Assembly (NCBI RefSeq): GCF_016406085.1
Contig: NZ_JAEHFJ010000012.1
Span: forward strand, 1 to 64,000
DNA length: 64,000 nt
Source: Aureibaculum flavum
GTDB taxonomy: Bacteria; Bacteroidota; Bacteroidia; Flavobacteriales; Flavobacteriaceae
Direction: 5' to 3'
The notes beneath the pieces were generated by a model. That model was not told the origin of the DNA, ran no database searches, and was given only the letters and a program-made list of their open reading frames with translations. The position numbers and the translations under genes are program-made. Each line of letters opens with the position of its first letter. The first letter of the stretch is position 1. Shown one piece after another: positions 15,906 to 26,400 of this stretch.

Positions 15906-18680
15906 ATGAAAAGGCTACTTATATTAATCTCATTTTTTATCCCAATTTTAACCTTTGCCCAACAGGGAATAATTTCTGGAGTGCTATCAGATGAATCTGG
16001 TCCATTACCAGGAGTTTCAATAACAATTAAGGGAACAAACACAGGCACACAGACTGATTTTGATGGACAATACAGCATTAATTGTTCTGTTCGCGATGTT
16101 CTGATTTACAGTTTCATAGGTATGAATACTAAAGAAGTAACAGTTACTTCCAGAATGTTGGGTTATGCTAATAACCTGACACTAACACCAGAAATTCCTG
16201 TTAAAAATATACTCTCTGATGCCTATAATAATGCTGTAAAAAGTGATAATGAGCCATTCAGTATTCAAAGAAATGAAAAAGAGTATAATCGTGATGTTTA
16301 TTTCCAATATGATAGAATCAAAAAAATTGAGATAGAAAAGGAAAAGGTTAAATTAAGTTATTTTCTTCCTGATATTTTTTATGAAGTTGGATTTACGTCA
16401 GATTTTACTGTAAAGTCAATAAAAAATAGCAATTTACCATCTTTACAGAATACCTATAGTCAAGGCGAACCTGTAAATAACAATACTACTCACCTTGGTC
16501 CGGAAAGTAATAGTGTTTTTTCTTTTGGACCACGAATTTCCAACTTGGAGTTTGACAATAGCAATTATCCTTATGATGTAAACGGAAAATTAATTCCAAA
16601 AGGTACAGGTTCAGCAAAACCTGCCAATGTTTATGACAATTCAATATTGAACACATCTCTAAGACAAAATAATCATTTGTATTTTAATGTTTCTTCTGCT
16701 TATTACCTTTTAGGTTTAGATTATAAAAATACTATAGATAATGATATTTTTAATGTCAATAAAAACACCACCAATCAATTTAATGCCAATTTTTTAACGC
16801 AAAACAATACCAAAAAAATCAATTGGGATGCGTTTATTAATTATACGGTTACTGATAATAATCAATCCAATTTGAATGGATATCAAACAAATTTGTTGTT
16901 AAATGCAATGGCAACACCAATCAGCTTTGAAAACAGACAAGGTGTCGTATTAAATGATGGTTCTCAACGTAGTTTCAGTAATATATTAAATAACCCATCA
17001 TGGATATTTGACAATATTGACAATACTATAAAAACGGACAATTTTATTGCAAGCCTGAAACAGAAAATTAAACTATCTGATGTTTCAAGTCTTGAACCAG
17101 CTATTAATTTTACAAATTCTAGTTCCACGGAAGTTGTAAAATTTGCAAAAAACACTGCTGGTTTTCTTGATGGATATGCTAAAAATAGAAAAGTAGATGA
17201 TCAAAAAACCAACATTGCTATTCAATATAATTATAGCAAATACTTGAGTGTGTTTAACCTTGGAATAAAATCAAATATTAGTTATCAAAACGAGGGTTTG
17301 GATTATGATTTAAATGAAATAAACGGATTGGTTATTAACAATCAATCGCAACATAAGAATAGAAATACCTTACAATGGAATAATACTATTACTTCAAAGT
17401 TCTGGAATGAACAATTAACCGTAGTGTTAACAAATAATAGCTTTGTTTCCTCTATTCAAAACTCAAAATTATGGTTGCCAGCTCTTAATGTAACTGGAGA
17501 GTTTAGAAATATGCTAAATTCAAATTGGATCAATAATTTGTCCTTGTCTGCAAGTGTTTCAAAAAATGTAAATGAAAGCCCACTATTATATACCAATAGA
17601 AGTCACAATAGCCTTAATCTGTTACCAGAACAATCTAGATTTTATTTAGATAACAATGATTTATTTCTAACAGGAGACCTTAATCTGGAAGAAAAAACAA
17701 ATTTTGAAATTGACGCTTCCTTACAAGCAAGAGTTTTAGAAATTGGTTTAAACCTTAACCTTACCTATTATATAAATAAAACGAATAACTCTGTATTTCC
17801 AATACTTAATCAAAACAACTATGAATTGGCAAATGTTGCTGACGTAAGAACGAATGGATTTGAACTTAGTTTTCAAGCTTTTTTTAGAGATCGGTATAAC
17901 CATTTTAAATACACTCCAAATATTGTTTTTGCTACATATCAATCAAATGTTACGAAAATGCTTAACCATGAATCTGTACCCATTGCAGGTTTTAAGACCA
18001 TTTCTCAAAATTTAGTTACCAATCAACCTGCTGGAGTTTTGGTAGGTTCTGCATATGCAAGAGATGTAAGTGGTAATAAAATTATTGATGCTTCGGGTTT
18101 TCCAATGGTGGCAGAAACACTCAAAATTATTGGCGACCCAACTCCTGATTTTAATATGGGATTTTCAAATAATTTTGAGCTGAAGGACTTTAGTTTCAAT
18201 TTTGTTATAGATGTCAGAAAAGGTGGAGATGTCTGGAATGGAACTCAAAACGTCTTAGATTATTTAGGACGCTCTTCACGCTCTGCCAATGACCGTCAAA
18301 TTACCAATTATATTTTTGAGGGTGTAAATCAGCAAGGTGATGTAAATACTATTCCGGTAGATTTTGCCAATCCCGAAAATGGATTACAAGGCAATAAGTT
18401 TGTGCGTTACGGATTTTCAGGAGTAGCGGAAGGTGCTATTGTTGATGGTAGTTATCTCAATTTGAAATCTGTAGAAATTGGTTATACAAAGCATTGGAAC
18501 GAACGATTTGTAAGAAATCTAAACGTTAAAATTTACGCAAATAATCTATTTACCTATTCAAAGTTTAAAGGAACCAATCCATACAGCAGCTTATTTGGAG
18601 CTTCAACGGGTACAGCACTCAATTTTTTTAACACACCTTTAATCACAGAAATTGGTTTAAAATTAAATCTAGAAATATAA
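15906..18680 (+). CDS. SusC-like TonB outer-membrane barrel lacking a plug domain
   Basis: 924 residues from ATG 15906 (signal peptide MKRLLILISFFIPILTFAQ; the TTG at 15885 overlaps the promoter box). Residues ~20-95 are a carboxypeptidase-regulatory-like domain (GPLPGVSITIKGTNTGTQTD). Where SusC proteins then have a ~120-residue plug, this one goes straight into linker and barrel (LSYFLPDIFYEVGFTSDF). SusC barrel signatures follow: GDPTPDFNMGFSNNFELKDFSF, DVRKGGDVWNGTQ and KIYANNLFTYSKFKGTNPYSS. The missing plug is found in the next gene, whose ATG overlaps this stop codon (TAATG). I infer an outer-membrane channel closed in trans by the A2M protein. Cargo unknown; no SusD partner nearby. 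Confidence 0.88.
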   Translation: MKRLLILISFFIPILTFAQQGIISGVLSDESGPLPGVSITIKGTNTGTQTDFDGQYSINCSVRDVLIYSFIGMNTKEVTVTSRMLGYANNLTLTPEIPVKNILSDAYNNAVKSDNEPFSIQRNEKEYNRDVYFQYDRIKKIEIEKEKVKLSYFLPDIFYEVGFTSDFTVKSIKNSNLPSLQNTYSQGEPVNNNTTHLGPESNSVFSFGPRISNLEFDNSNYPYDVNGKLIPKGTGSAKPANVYDNSILNTSLRQNNHLYFNVSSAYYLLGLDYKNTIDNDIFNVNKNTTNQFNANFLTQNNTKKINWDAFINYTVTDNNQSNLNGYQTNLLLNAMATPISFENRQGVVLNDGSQRSFSNILNNPSWIFDNIDNTIKTDNFIASLKQKIKLSDVSSLEPAINFTNSSSTEVVKFAKNTAGFLDGYAKNRKVDDQKTNIAIQYNYSKYLSVFNLGIKSNISYQNEGLDYDLNEINGLVINNQSQHKNRNTLQWNNTITSKFWNEQLTVVLTNNSFVSSIQNSKLWLPALNVTGEFRNMLNSNWINNLSLSASVSKNVNESPLLYTNRSHNSLNLLPEQSRFYLDNNDLFLTGDLNLEEKTNFEIDASLQARVLEIGLNLNLTYYINKTNNSVFPILNQNNYELANVADVRTNGFELSFQAFFRDRYNHFKYTPNIVFATYQSNVTKMLNHESVPIAGFKTISQNLVTNQPAGVLVGSAYARDVSGNKIIDASGFPMVAETLKIIGDPTPDFNMGFSNNFELKDFSFNFVIDVRKGGDVWNGTQNVLDYLGRSSRSANDRQITNYIFEGVNQQGDVNTIPVDFANPENGLQGNKFVRYGFSGVAEGAIVDGSYLNLKSVEIGYTKHWNERFVRNLNVKIYANNLFTYSKFKGTNPYSSLFGASTGTALNFFNTPLITEIGLKLNLEI

Positions 18681-21600
18681 TGGTTTCAACTAAAAAATAT
18701 TCGAACACAATTATCTTTTGTATAGCTTTATTAATGATGCTTTCATTTAAAGCTACAGAAAATAATCAAAAAAATACTATAGAAAAAGTATACGCTCAGA
18801 CAGATAGAACGTTCTATTTTCCAGGAGAAACCCTTTGGTTTAAAGCTTATGTTATCGATGCTGAAAACAAAATTACTGCATATAGTGATGTATTAACTGC
18901 AGAGTTGATATCACCAAAAGGTTCCGTAGTATCGAAATTAAAATTAGAAATTAACCAAGGTTATGCTTATGGCGATTTTAATATTTCAAATGATTGGTCT
19001 GGAGGAGTTTATACCTTAAAACTATACACCAATTGGATGCGTAATTTTGGGGAAGAAGCCTTATTCAAAAAAAAGATTACAGTTCAGAAAGTAGTAAAAC
19101 CCAACCTATTATTAAACTTAAAATTTCAAAAAGAAGGCTATGGAAGTGGTTCAGAGGTTATTGCCGATTTCGAGGTAAAAGATTTAAAAAACCAGCCTCT
19201 AAAAAATCACAACATTCTTTTTGATGTAATGGTGAGTGGAAAATCTTTTTTGACAAAAAAAATAAATACAGATAATGATGGAAAAGCAAATCCAACTTTT
19301 CAATTACCTGATACTTTAGAAACTTCTGATGTGTTACTCAATGTGCAAATTCCTTACCAAGGAAGCACGGAATCTATTGCGAGAAGTGTACCTGTTGTAT
19401 TAGATAATATTGACTTACAATTTTTCCCAGAAAGCGGACAGATATTAATAGACAATGAAAATAACATTGCGTTTAAAGCCTTAAATGAATTCGGAAAACC
19501 AGTAGATGTTTCTGGTGAAATAGTAGATGAAAAAGGGATTAAAGTAGCAAATTTTTCGAGTTATCATGATGGTATGGGGTCTTTTCAATTGTCAACGAGG
19601 ACAAATAACTATTATGCTAAAATTACAGCACCTTTTAAGTCTTCAAAACGTATTACGTTGCCAATGTCGATTGTAAAAGGGGTTAAATTTTCAGTAACCA
19701 CCGAAAAAAAACATACAATTGTAAATTTGGTATCAACGCTAGACGAGAATTTATCCTTAGAAGTTCAAAATAATAATAAATTGCTATTAACAAAAAAAAT
19801 CGGTTCCAAATCGCAAATTATAAAAGTAAATACAAAGGATTATCCAATGGGAATTTCAAAGTTTTCTATTAAGGATAAGTATGGAAACATAATAGCAGAA
19901 AGACTTGTATTTATCAATAAAGATCAAGAACTTAATGTAGATATAACTTTAGATAAAGAAAGCTATCAAACGAGAGAAAGAGTAAAAGTTAAATTAAAAA
20001 CTACAGATAAAAACAACAATCCCATTCCGTCAAACTTATCCATCGCAGTTGCAGATAATAAATTAATTTCTTTGGCGGATGATAAGCAAGACCATATGTT
20101 GTCTTATTTATTGATGTCATCTGAATTGAAAGGTAAAATCTATAAGCCTATTTTTTACTTTGATAAAGAAGAATTAAAAGCCGATAAAGCATTAGATTAT
20201 GTAATGCTAACACATGGCTGGAGAACTTACACTGAAGTTACATTTGAAAATGCCAAGTTTAAGCCTGAAAAGCAATCTATTGAATCAGGTATTGTTACAT
20301 TAAAAAATGGAAAACCTGTAAAAGCACATTTATTACTTTTTGATATGATTGGCAATGAAGTTGGTGTATTTGATACAGATGAAAAGGGACAATATTCATT
20401 TAAAAAGCAGGGAGGAATTACCTATGTTTTACTCGCTTATACTGATGACCAACGTCACGTTTTGATTAACAACCAAAAAAGTACAACAGCCAATTTTTCA
20501 AGTGAAGCTACGAGTACAATTATTGATGTAGATGATGAACAAAAACAACAATTTATTGGCAACGAAAATCCTATAAAAAAAACAATTCAACAAAAGGCGG
20601 AAATATCGGATATCATGTTGGCATCTGACAGTGCATTAGATGAGGTTGTAGTTATAGGTTACGGTGTAATGAAAAAATCAAATTTAACAGGAAGTGTTGC
20701 CATTATCAATTCAAAAGGGCTGGCTGAAAATGGAGATCTGGTAAAAGTACTTCAAGGGAAAGTAAGCGGGGTTGAGGTTGCTAATACTCAAATTTATGGG
20801 GTAACGGGAGCCACTGGAAATATCTCTATAAGAGGAAGTAGATCTGTTTCAGGAAACGGCGAACCATTATTTATTCTAGATGGAACTGTAGTAGAAAATG
20901 TTGCTGCTATTGCTGCTGATAATATAGAGAGCGTAACTGTTTTAAAAGACGTTTCTGCAACCGTATTATATGGAAGTCGAGGGGCAAATGGTGTTATTGT
21001 AATGCGATCTAAAAATAGGAAAATTAATAATTATGGTAAAAAAAGTTTAAATAATATTAAGTATAATAATTATTCTGTGGCTACTTTTTATCCTCAAAAA
21101 AGCAGAAATTTCAATAAACGGAGTGCGTTTTATATGCCGAAATATGACAGTAAAGAATTGTCAGAAGAACGCTCGGACTTTAGACAAACAATTTATTGGA
21201 ATCCAGTAGTACAAACTGACGAAAACGGAGAAGCGGAATTTGAGTTTTACAATTCAGATGCTATTACTTCCTTTAAAATCACAGCAGAAGGTATTGGTGC
21301 AAACGGATTAATAGGAAGACAAGAAAAATTTTTCAGCACTAAAAAACTACTGAATGTCGATTTTAAGGTCCCTGCCTATCTAACAGTTAATGATACTGTG
21401 GTTTTACCTATTACGGTCAGAAATGAATCGGACCAAATATTAACGGTCAAGTTGGATATTAATTTTCCAAAAGGTATAAAATTGCTTACTGATTTTAACA
21501 CTTCAATTTCAGTTGATGCAGCAAGCAGTTCAATAGTGAATGTAAAAATTATTCCAATAGAAAAATCTGAAGAAGAAACAATAACTGTAACAGTGAAATC

Positions 21601-23233
21601 TAAAAATTTGAACGATGTGTTAGATAAAAAAATAGCGATTGTCAGTCCTTATTTTCCTACAGAAGTTTCTATGTCGGGTACTAAAAATCAAACTTTTGAC
21701 TTTGATGTAAACCATGTCGTACCTAATACAATTTTGGCAAACTTTACTATTTACACTGATATTGTGGGTGATGTTATGGATGGAATAGAATCCATAATTA
21801 GGCAACCATATGGATGTTTTGAGCAGGTCTCTTCAAGTACCTATCCAAATATTTTAGTGTTAAAATATTTACAAGAAACGGGTAAGAACAATCCTGAAAT
21901 TGAAGATAAAGCCCTTGGATACATAGAAGATGGATATAAAAAATTGATTGCTTATGAAACTAGCCAAGGTGGGTTTGAATGGTTCGGAAAAACCCCACCA
22001 CATGAAACTTTAACTGCTTATGGGATTCTAGAATTCAATGAAATGAAAGCCGTTTATCCTAATGTTGACCAGAAGATGATAGAAAGAACCGTTGAATGGT
22101 TAATAAGTAGAAAAGATGGAAAAGGTGGTTTTAAAAAGAGCGATTTAGGTTATGATAGTTTTGCAAAATCTCTCATAGAAGTTGCAAATGCCTACATAGT
22201 ATACGCACTTTCGGAATCAGGAGTTTCAGTAGATATTATTAAAGAATTTGATAAGGCTTACACTGAAGCAATAAAGAGTGAAGATATATATCGTATGGCT
22301 TTAATGGCTTTGACGAGCTATAATATGAATAAAACTGAAAATGCCACTGTTTTGACAAACAAGATAATAGATCAATTAAACAAATACGGGTTTGAAAAAT
22401 TGCCAGTTGAAAACACCATTACAAGATCCTATGGTAATTCAAAAAATATTGAAACTACGGCATTTGTTTTACTGGCACTAATGAAATCTAAAGATCATGT
22501 TGATATAATTTCACAAGGCGTGGAACACCTTGTAAGTCTCAGACAAAATGGCGGTTTTGGTTCAACACAATCTACTTCAATGGCTCTGAAATCCTTAATT
22601 GAGTTTACTAAAATAAGTAAGCGAAAAATGATTGAACAAAATGACCCTATTGAATTAATAGTTAATGGAAAGTCTTTTAAATCTGATTTAAATATAGATG
22701 AGAATGGAAAAATTACTATTGATGATTTTAATAAACATATTACTTCTGGAAGTCAAAAAGTACAAGTAAAATTTTCTAACCCAGAAGTAACTTTTCCGTA
22801 TAGCCTTACTATAGGTTGGGACAGCTATTTACCAGATTCATCACCTGAAACGAGAATTAATTTAAGCATTCAAATTGAAAATAAAAATTATAAAGTCGGT
22901 GATAATATCAGGATGTCCGTTAACTTAGAAAACAAAACGAATGAAGATGTATCCATGCCAATCGCCATTATCGGAATTCCTTCAGGAGCAAGTGTTCAAT
23001 CATGGCAGTTGCAGGAAATTGTAGATAGAGAAGAAGTTGCTTTTTATGAAATTTTCGATAATTATTTGGTTTTATATTGGAGAGCTTTTGCCGCGAAAGA
23101 AAATAAAACCATTCAACTTGATTTAAAATCAGAAGTAGCAGGCGTTTACCAAGCACCAGCTTCAACTGCTTATTTATATTATGCTAGCGAGTATAAATAC
23201 TGGATTGGAGGTAATAAAATTGAAATAAAATAA
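18680..23233 (+). CDS. Alpha-2-macroglobulin family protein with embedded TonB plug domain
   Basis: 1517 residues. A signal peptide without lipobox is followed by macroglobulin domains (QTDRTFYFPGETLWFKAYV, ~40-58) up to ~530, and a carboxypeptidase-regulatory-like domain (~533-600). Then comes a complete TonB-receptor plug (654-777): LDEVVVIGYGVMKKSNLTGS, LQGKVSGVEV, GNISIRGS, PLFILDG and VLYGSRGANGVIV. The A2M domain follows (TIYWNPVVQTDENGEAEFEF, ~834) and the thioester domain with PYGCFEQ (Cys1046-Gln1049). Bacterial A2Ms trap proteases through the thioester. Here the plug occupies the middle of the chain, near the bait region of classical A2Ms, and the partner barrel upstream has none. 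Likely periplasmic or surface-facing and bound to the barrel; role unknown. Confidence 0.9.
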   Translation: MVSTKKYSNTIIFCIALLMMLSFKATENNQKNTIEKVYAQTDRTFYFPGETLWFKAYVIDAENKITAYSDVLTAELISPKGSVVSKLKLEINQGYAYGDFNISNDWSGGVYTLKLYTNWMRNFGEEALFKKKITVQKVVKPNLLLNLKFQKEGYGSGSEVIADFEVKDLKNQPLKNHNILFDVMVSGKSFLTKKINTDNDGKANPTFQLPDTLETSDVLLNVQIPYQGSTESIARSVPVVLDNIDLQFFPESGQILIDNENNIAFKALNEFGKPVDVSGEIVDEKGIKVANFSSYHDGMGSFQLSTRTNNYYAKITAPFKSSKRITLPMSIVKGVKFSVTTEKKHTIVNLVSTLDENLSLEVQNNNKLLLTKKIGSKSQIIKVNTKDYPMGISKFSIKDKYGNIIAERLVFINKDQELNVDITLDKESYQTRERVKVKLKTTDKNNNPIPSNLSIAVADNKLISLADDKQDHMLSYLLMSSELKGKIYKPIFYFDKEELKADKALDYVMLTHGWRTYTEVTFENAKFKPEKQSIESGIVTLKNGKPVKAHLLLFDMIGNEVGVFDTDEKGQYSFKKQGGITYVLLAYTDDQRHVLINNQKSTTANFSSEATSTIIDVDDEQKQQFIGNENPIKKTIQQKAEISDIMLASDSALDEVVVIGYGVMKKSNLTGSVAIINSKGLAENGDLVKVLQGKVSGVEVANTQIYGVTGATGNISIRGSRSVSGNGEPLFILDGTVVENVAAIAADNIESVTVLKDVSATVLYGSRGANGVIVMRSKNRKINNYGKKSLNNIKYNNYSVATFYPQKSRNFNKRSAFYMPKYDSKELSEERSDFRQTIYWNPVVQTDENGEAEFEFYNSDAITSFKITAEGIGANGLIGRQEKFFSTKKLLNVDFKVPAYLTVNDTVVLPITVRNESDQILTVKLDINFPKGIKLLTDFNTSISVDAASSSIVNVKIIPIEKSEEETITVTVKSKNLNDVLDKKIAIVSPYFPTEVSMSGTKNQTFDFDVNHVVPNTILANFTIYTDIVGDVMDGIESIIRQPYGCFEQVSSSTYPNILVLKYLQETGKNNPEIEDKALGYIEDGYKKLIAYETSQGGFEWFGKTPPHETLTAYGILEFNEMKAVYPNVDQKMIERTVEWLISRKDGKGGFKKSDLGYDSFAKSLIEVANAYIVYALSESGVSVDIIKEFDKAYTEAIKSEDIYRMALMALTSYNMNKTENATVLTNKIIDQLNKYGFEKLPVENTITRSYGNSKNIETTAFVLLALMKSKDHVDIISQGVEHLVSLRQNGGFGSTQSTSMALKSLIEFTKISKRKMIEQNDPIELIVNGKSFKSDLNIDENGKITIDDFNKHITSGSQKVQVKFSNPEVTFPYSLTIGWDSYLPDSSPETRINLSIQIENKNYKVGDNIRMSVNLENKTNEDVSMPIAIIGIPSGASVQSWQLQEIVDREEVAFYEIFDNYLVLYWRAFAAKENKTIQLDLKSEVAGVYQAPASTAYLYYASEYKYWIGGNKIEIK

Positions 23234-23240
23234 TTTTAAA

Positions 23241-23282
23241 CATAAAACATAAAACATAAAACATAAAACATAAAATATAAAA
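23241..23282 (+). repeat. Heptanucleotide repeat (cataaaa)
   Basis: Five perfect and one altered tandem copy of cataaaa right after the A2M stop codon. Such arrays can vary in number; being outside a frame, it would affect at most RNA stability. Confidence 0.85.
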
Positions 23283-23355
23283 TTGAAATATCTGTATCAG
23301 GTAATGGTGGTCTGGTATCTCAATTAAAGGAGATTTTTTCAGTGAGTAAGTAGCT

Positions 23356-23385
23356 AAAAGCGTTAACATAAGTTGACGCTTTTTT
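23356..23385 (+). terminator. Rho-independent terminator after the A2M gene
   Basis: AAAAGCGTTAAC-ataa-GTTGACGCTTTT stem (one G-T pair) followed by T residues. It separates the barrel/A2M transcript from the VIT gene 100 bases downstream. Confidence 0.85.
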
Positions 23386-23486
23386 GTGTTTATAACATTA
23401 GTAACGTATATATTAAATAAATTTCACAAGCAATTGGCATAAAATTTGCAGATTTCTTAAAACAATTTTTTTCTAAAATTGACCCT

Positions 23487-26400
23487 ATGAAAAAAGCAAT
23501 TAGCCTTTGTATTTCCTTATTTATTTTAGTATTTGGATATGCTCAAAGATGTCCAACATTAAAAGTGAAAAATCAAGAATTAGGCCTGTCATCATTAGAT
23601 ATTAAGGTTGATATCGTAGGTAATATAGCAACAACAACCTATGATATGCTTTTTTACAATCCTACAAATTCAGTGTTAGAAGGGGAATTATCATTTCCTT
23701 TGGGAGAAGATCATAATGTTTCACGATTTGCCTTAGAGGTGAATGGGAAATTAAGAGAAGCAGTTGTCGTTGAAAAAGAATTAGGTCGAATTGCTTTTGA
23801 AAATGTGGTTAGAAGGGGAGTCGATCCGGCATTACTTGAAAAGGGTTCGGGTAACAATTACAAAGCTCGTATTTATCCTATTCCCGCAAAGGGCTATAAA
23901 AGGGTTTTATTGGCTTATGAGCAAGAACTTGTTTTTCATCTAAATTCTCATGCTTATGAATTACCCTTAAATTTTAAGAATAAACTAGATTCCTTCAAGT
24001 TAAATATCTCGGTCTTTGATCAAAAATACAAACCAATTATTGAGAAAAATGGCATTTCAGAATTTGAATTTTCAAATTGGAATAAGAATTATACAATTGA
24101 CATTAAAAAGAGAAATTACATTGCAAATAAGCCATTATTAATTAAAATCCCTTTATCTGTTACCACAGAAAAAGTAATGGTTAGTGACAATTACTTTTAT
24201 ATTTATAAAACGCTATCTCCAAAGAAAAGACTCCGAAAAAAACCAAATTTTATTACCATCTATTGGGATGCGTCACTTTCATTAAGAGAACGGAATATTG
24301 AGAAGGAAATTAATTTTTTACAGGAGTATTTTGCGTATCAGAAAAATGTAAAAGTACAATTGGTTACATTTAGTAATACGATATTAACGGATAAACCATT
24401 TACCGTAAAAAATGGTAATTGGGAATCTTTAAAAAAGGAATTAAAGAAGGTGGTTTATGATGGTGGGACTAATTACTCAATACTTTCTTCAAAAATAAGA
24501 AATACATATGCTAGCCTGTTATTTACGGACGGAATAGCAACTTTGAGTGATTTGGAATTAAAAAGTGAGACTCCAGTTTTTGTTATAAATAGTAGTTTAA
24601 AATCTAATCATGCAGGGTTGAAAAGACTTGCTGAAGTAACAAATGGAAGTTATATTAATCTCCAAACCAACGCTATTTCTGAAGCAATATCAAAAATGAA
24701 ATTTGAACCTTATAAGTTCTTGGGTTACGAATCTAATAATAAGACCTTAGAGATTTATCCTGTTTCACCTATTAGTGTTTCAAATGATTTTTCTATTTCT
24801 GGTAAATATTCAGACAACATAAAAAGTATTGTTTTAAAATTTGGATACGGAAACGAGGTCCTTCAAAGGGTTGAAATAGACGTGAAAAAACCTATAATTC
24901 ACAAAATTGTAGAAAGAATTTGGGCTCAGAAAAAATTAGAGAACCTAATGTTAAATGTCAAAAAGAATAAACATCAAATAACAGAATTAGGTAAAGCATT
25001 TAGTTTGGTAACTAAGTACACCTCTTTAATTGTGTTGGAAGATGTTAGAGATTATGTTACCTATCAAATAACACCTCCTGAAGAATTATTAGAAGAATAC
25101 AACAAAATAATGGCTCAACAAGAAGAAAAAAATGTTAGTCCTCCGAGTCGAAATGTGGTTGGGGATAATGCTCGTATGATGAGAATTTCACCAAACCCTA
25201 AATCTATACGAATTATGAATGATGTTATAGAGTTGGATGAGGAAATAATTGAATCTGATGAAATAGTAATGAATGAAATCGTTGAAATTGTTGAGGATAG
25301 TGAGGTTATTGAAGATGTACCCTTTTCCATAATTGAAGAAGTACCGGTGTATCCAGGTTGCGAGGGTTCCAATGATGAAAAGAAAAAATGTTTTAGTGAT
25401 AGTATAACTCATCATTTTAGTGAAAACTTTAATGGTGAACTAAGTAATAATTTAGGTCTTCCGAAAGGCACATACAGAGTTTATGCACGATTTACTATAA
25501 ACAGACGTGGTAATGTTGTGAATTTACTAGCAAGAGGACCACATAGAAAACTAGAAGTTGAAACCGTTAGAGTGCTGCGTTTGTTACCAAAAATGATTCC
25601 TGGAAAACAAAGAGGAAGATCAGTAGCAGTTAATTATACGTTACCTATAGTTTTCAAAATAGGTTCTGGTAGTCAAGGGCAATCATTCACCGTAGAACCA
25701 TATGTGTTTACACCTTCTCGAGATGTAGCTAATTATAGAAAATATAAAGGAGACCTCACTGTAAAAGAGAGAGGCGTTAAAACTGATTATTTAAGCGAAT
25801 TAGAATTGGCCACAAACAAAGAACAAGCCTATCAAATTTATCTAGAACAAAGAGAAAACTATTTAGAAACACCTGCTTACTTTGTAGATGTTGCCAATCA
25901 CTTTAAGCTCGATTATAATGATACTATTTATTCATCTAGAATTCTATCTAATATAGCAGAAATAGATTTTGATAATTATGAATTATTAAAGGTGTTTGCC
26001 TATCAATTACAAATTGACAAACACGATGATATGGCACTATTCATATTTAAGCAAATATTGAACTTAAGACCTGAAGATTCTCAATCGTACAGAGATTTGG
26101 CAATTGCATATCAGAACATAGGCTATTGTCAAGAAGCGTTAGATTTATTTAACAGTGTTATTACGGGTGAAATTTATAAAGATTCTCATAGACGTAAATT
26201 TAAAGGGATAGAAACTGTTGTCAGAAATGAAATCAGATACCTTATTCAAAAACACAAAGATGATTTGGATCTAAGTAAGGTTGATAAAGAGCTGTTAGAT
26301 TCGGTAAATTATGATATACGAGTTGTTGTAGATTGGAACCGTAATGATACTGATATCGATTTGCATATTATAGATCCAAATTTAGAAGAATGTTTTTACA

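Noticed and set aside
23280-23354. Open stretch reading IEISVSGNGGLVSQLKEIFSVSK before a stop, a possible gene remnant
   Set aside because: Only about 23 codons, no start codon and no family recognised. It may be random sequence between the heptamer repeat and the terminator.
25115-25415. Two long minus-strand frames inside the VIT-VWA gene
   Set aside because: Shadows caused by the Glu-rich linker; no start signals and low-complexity products.
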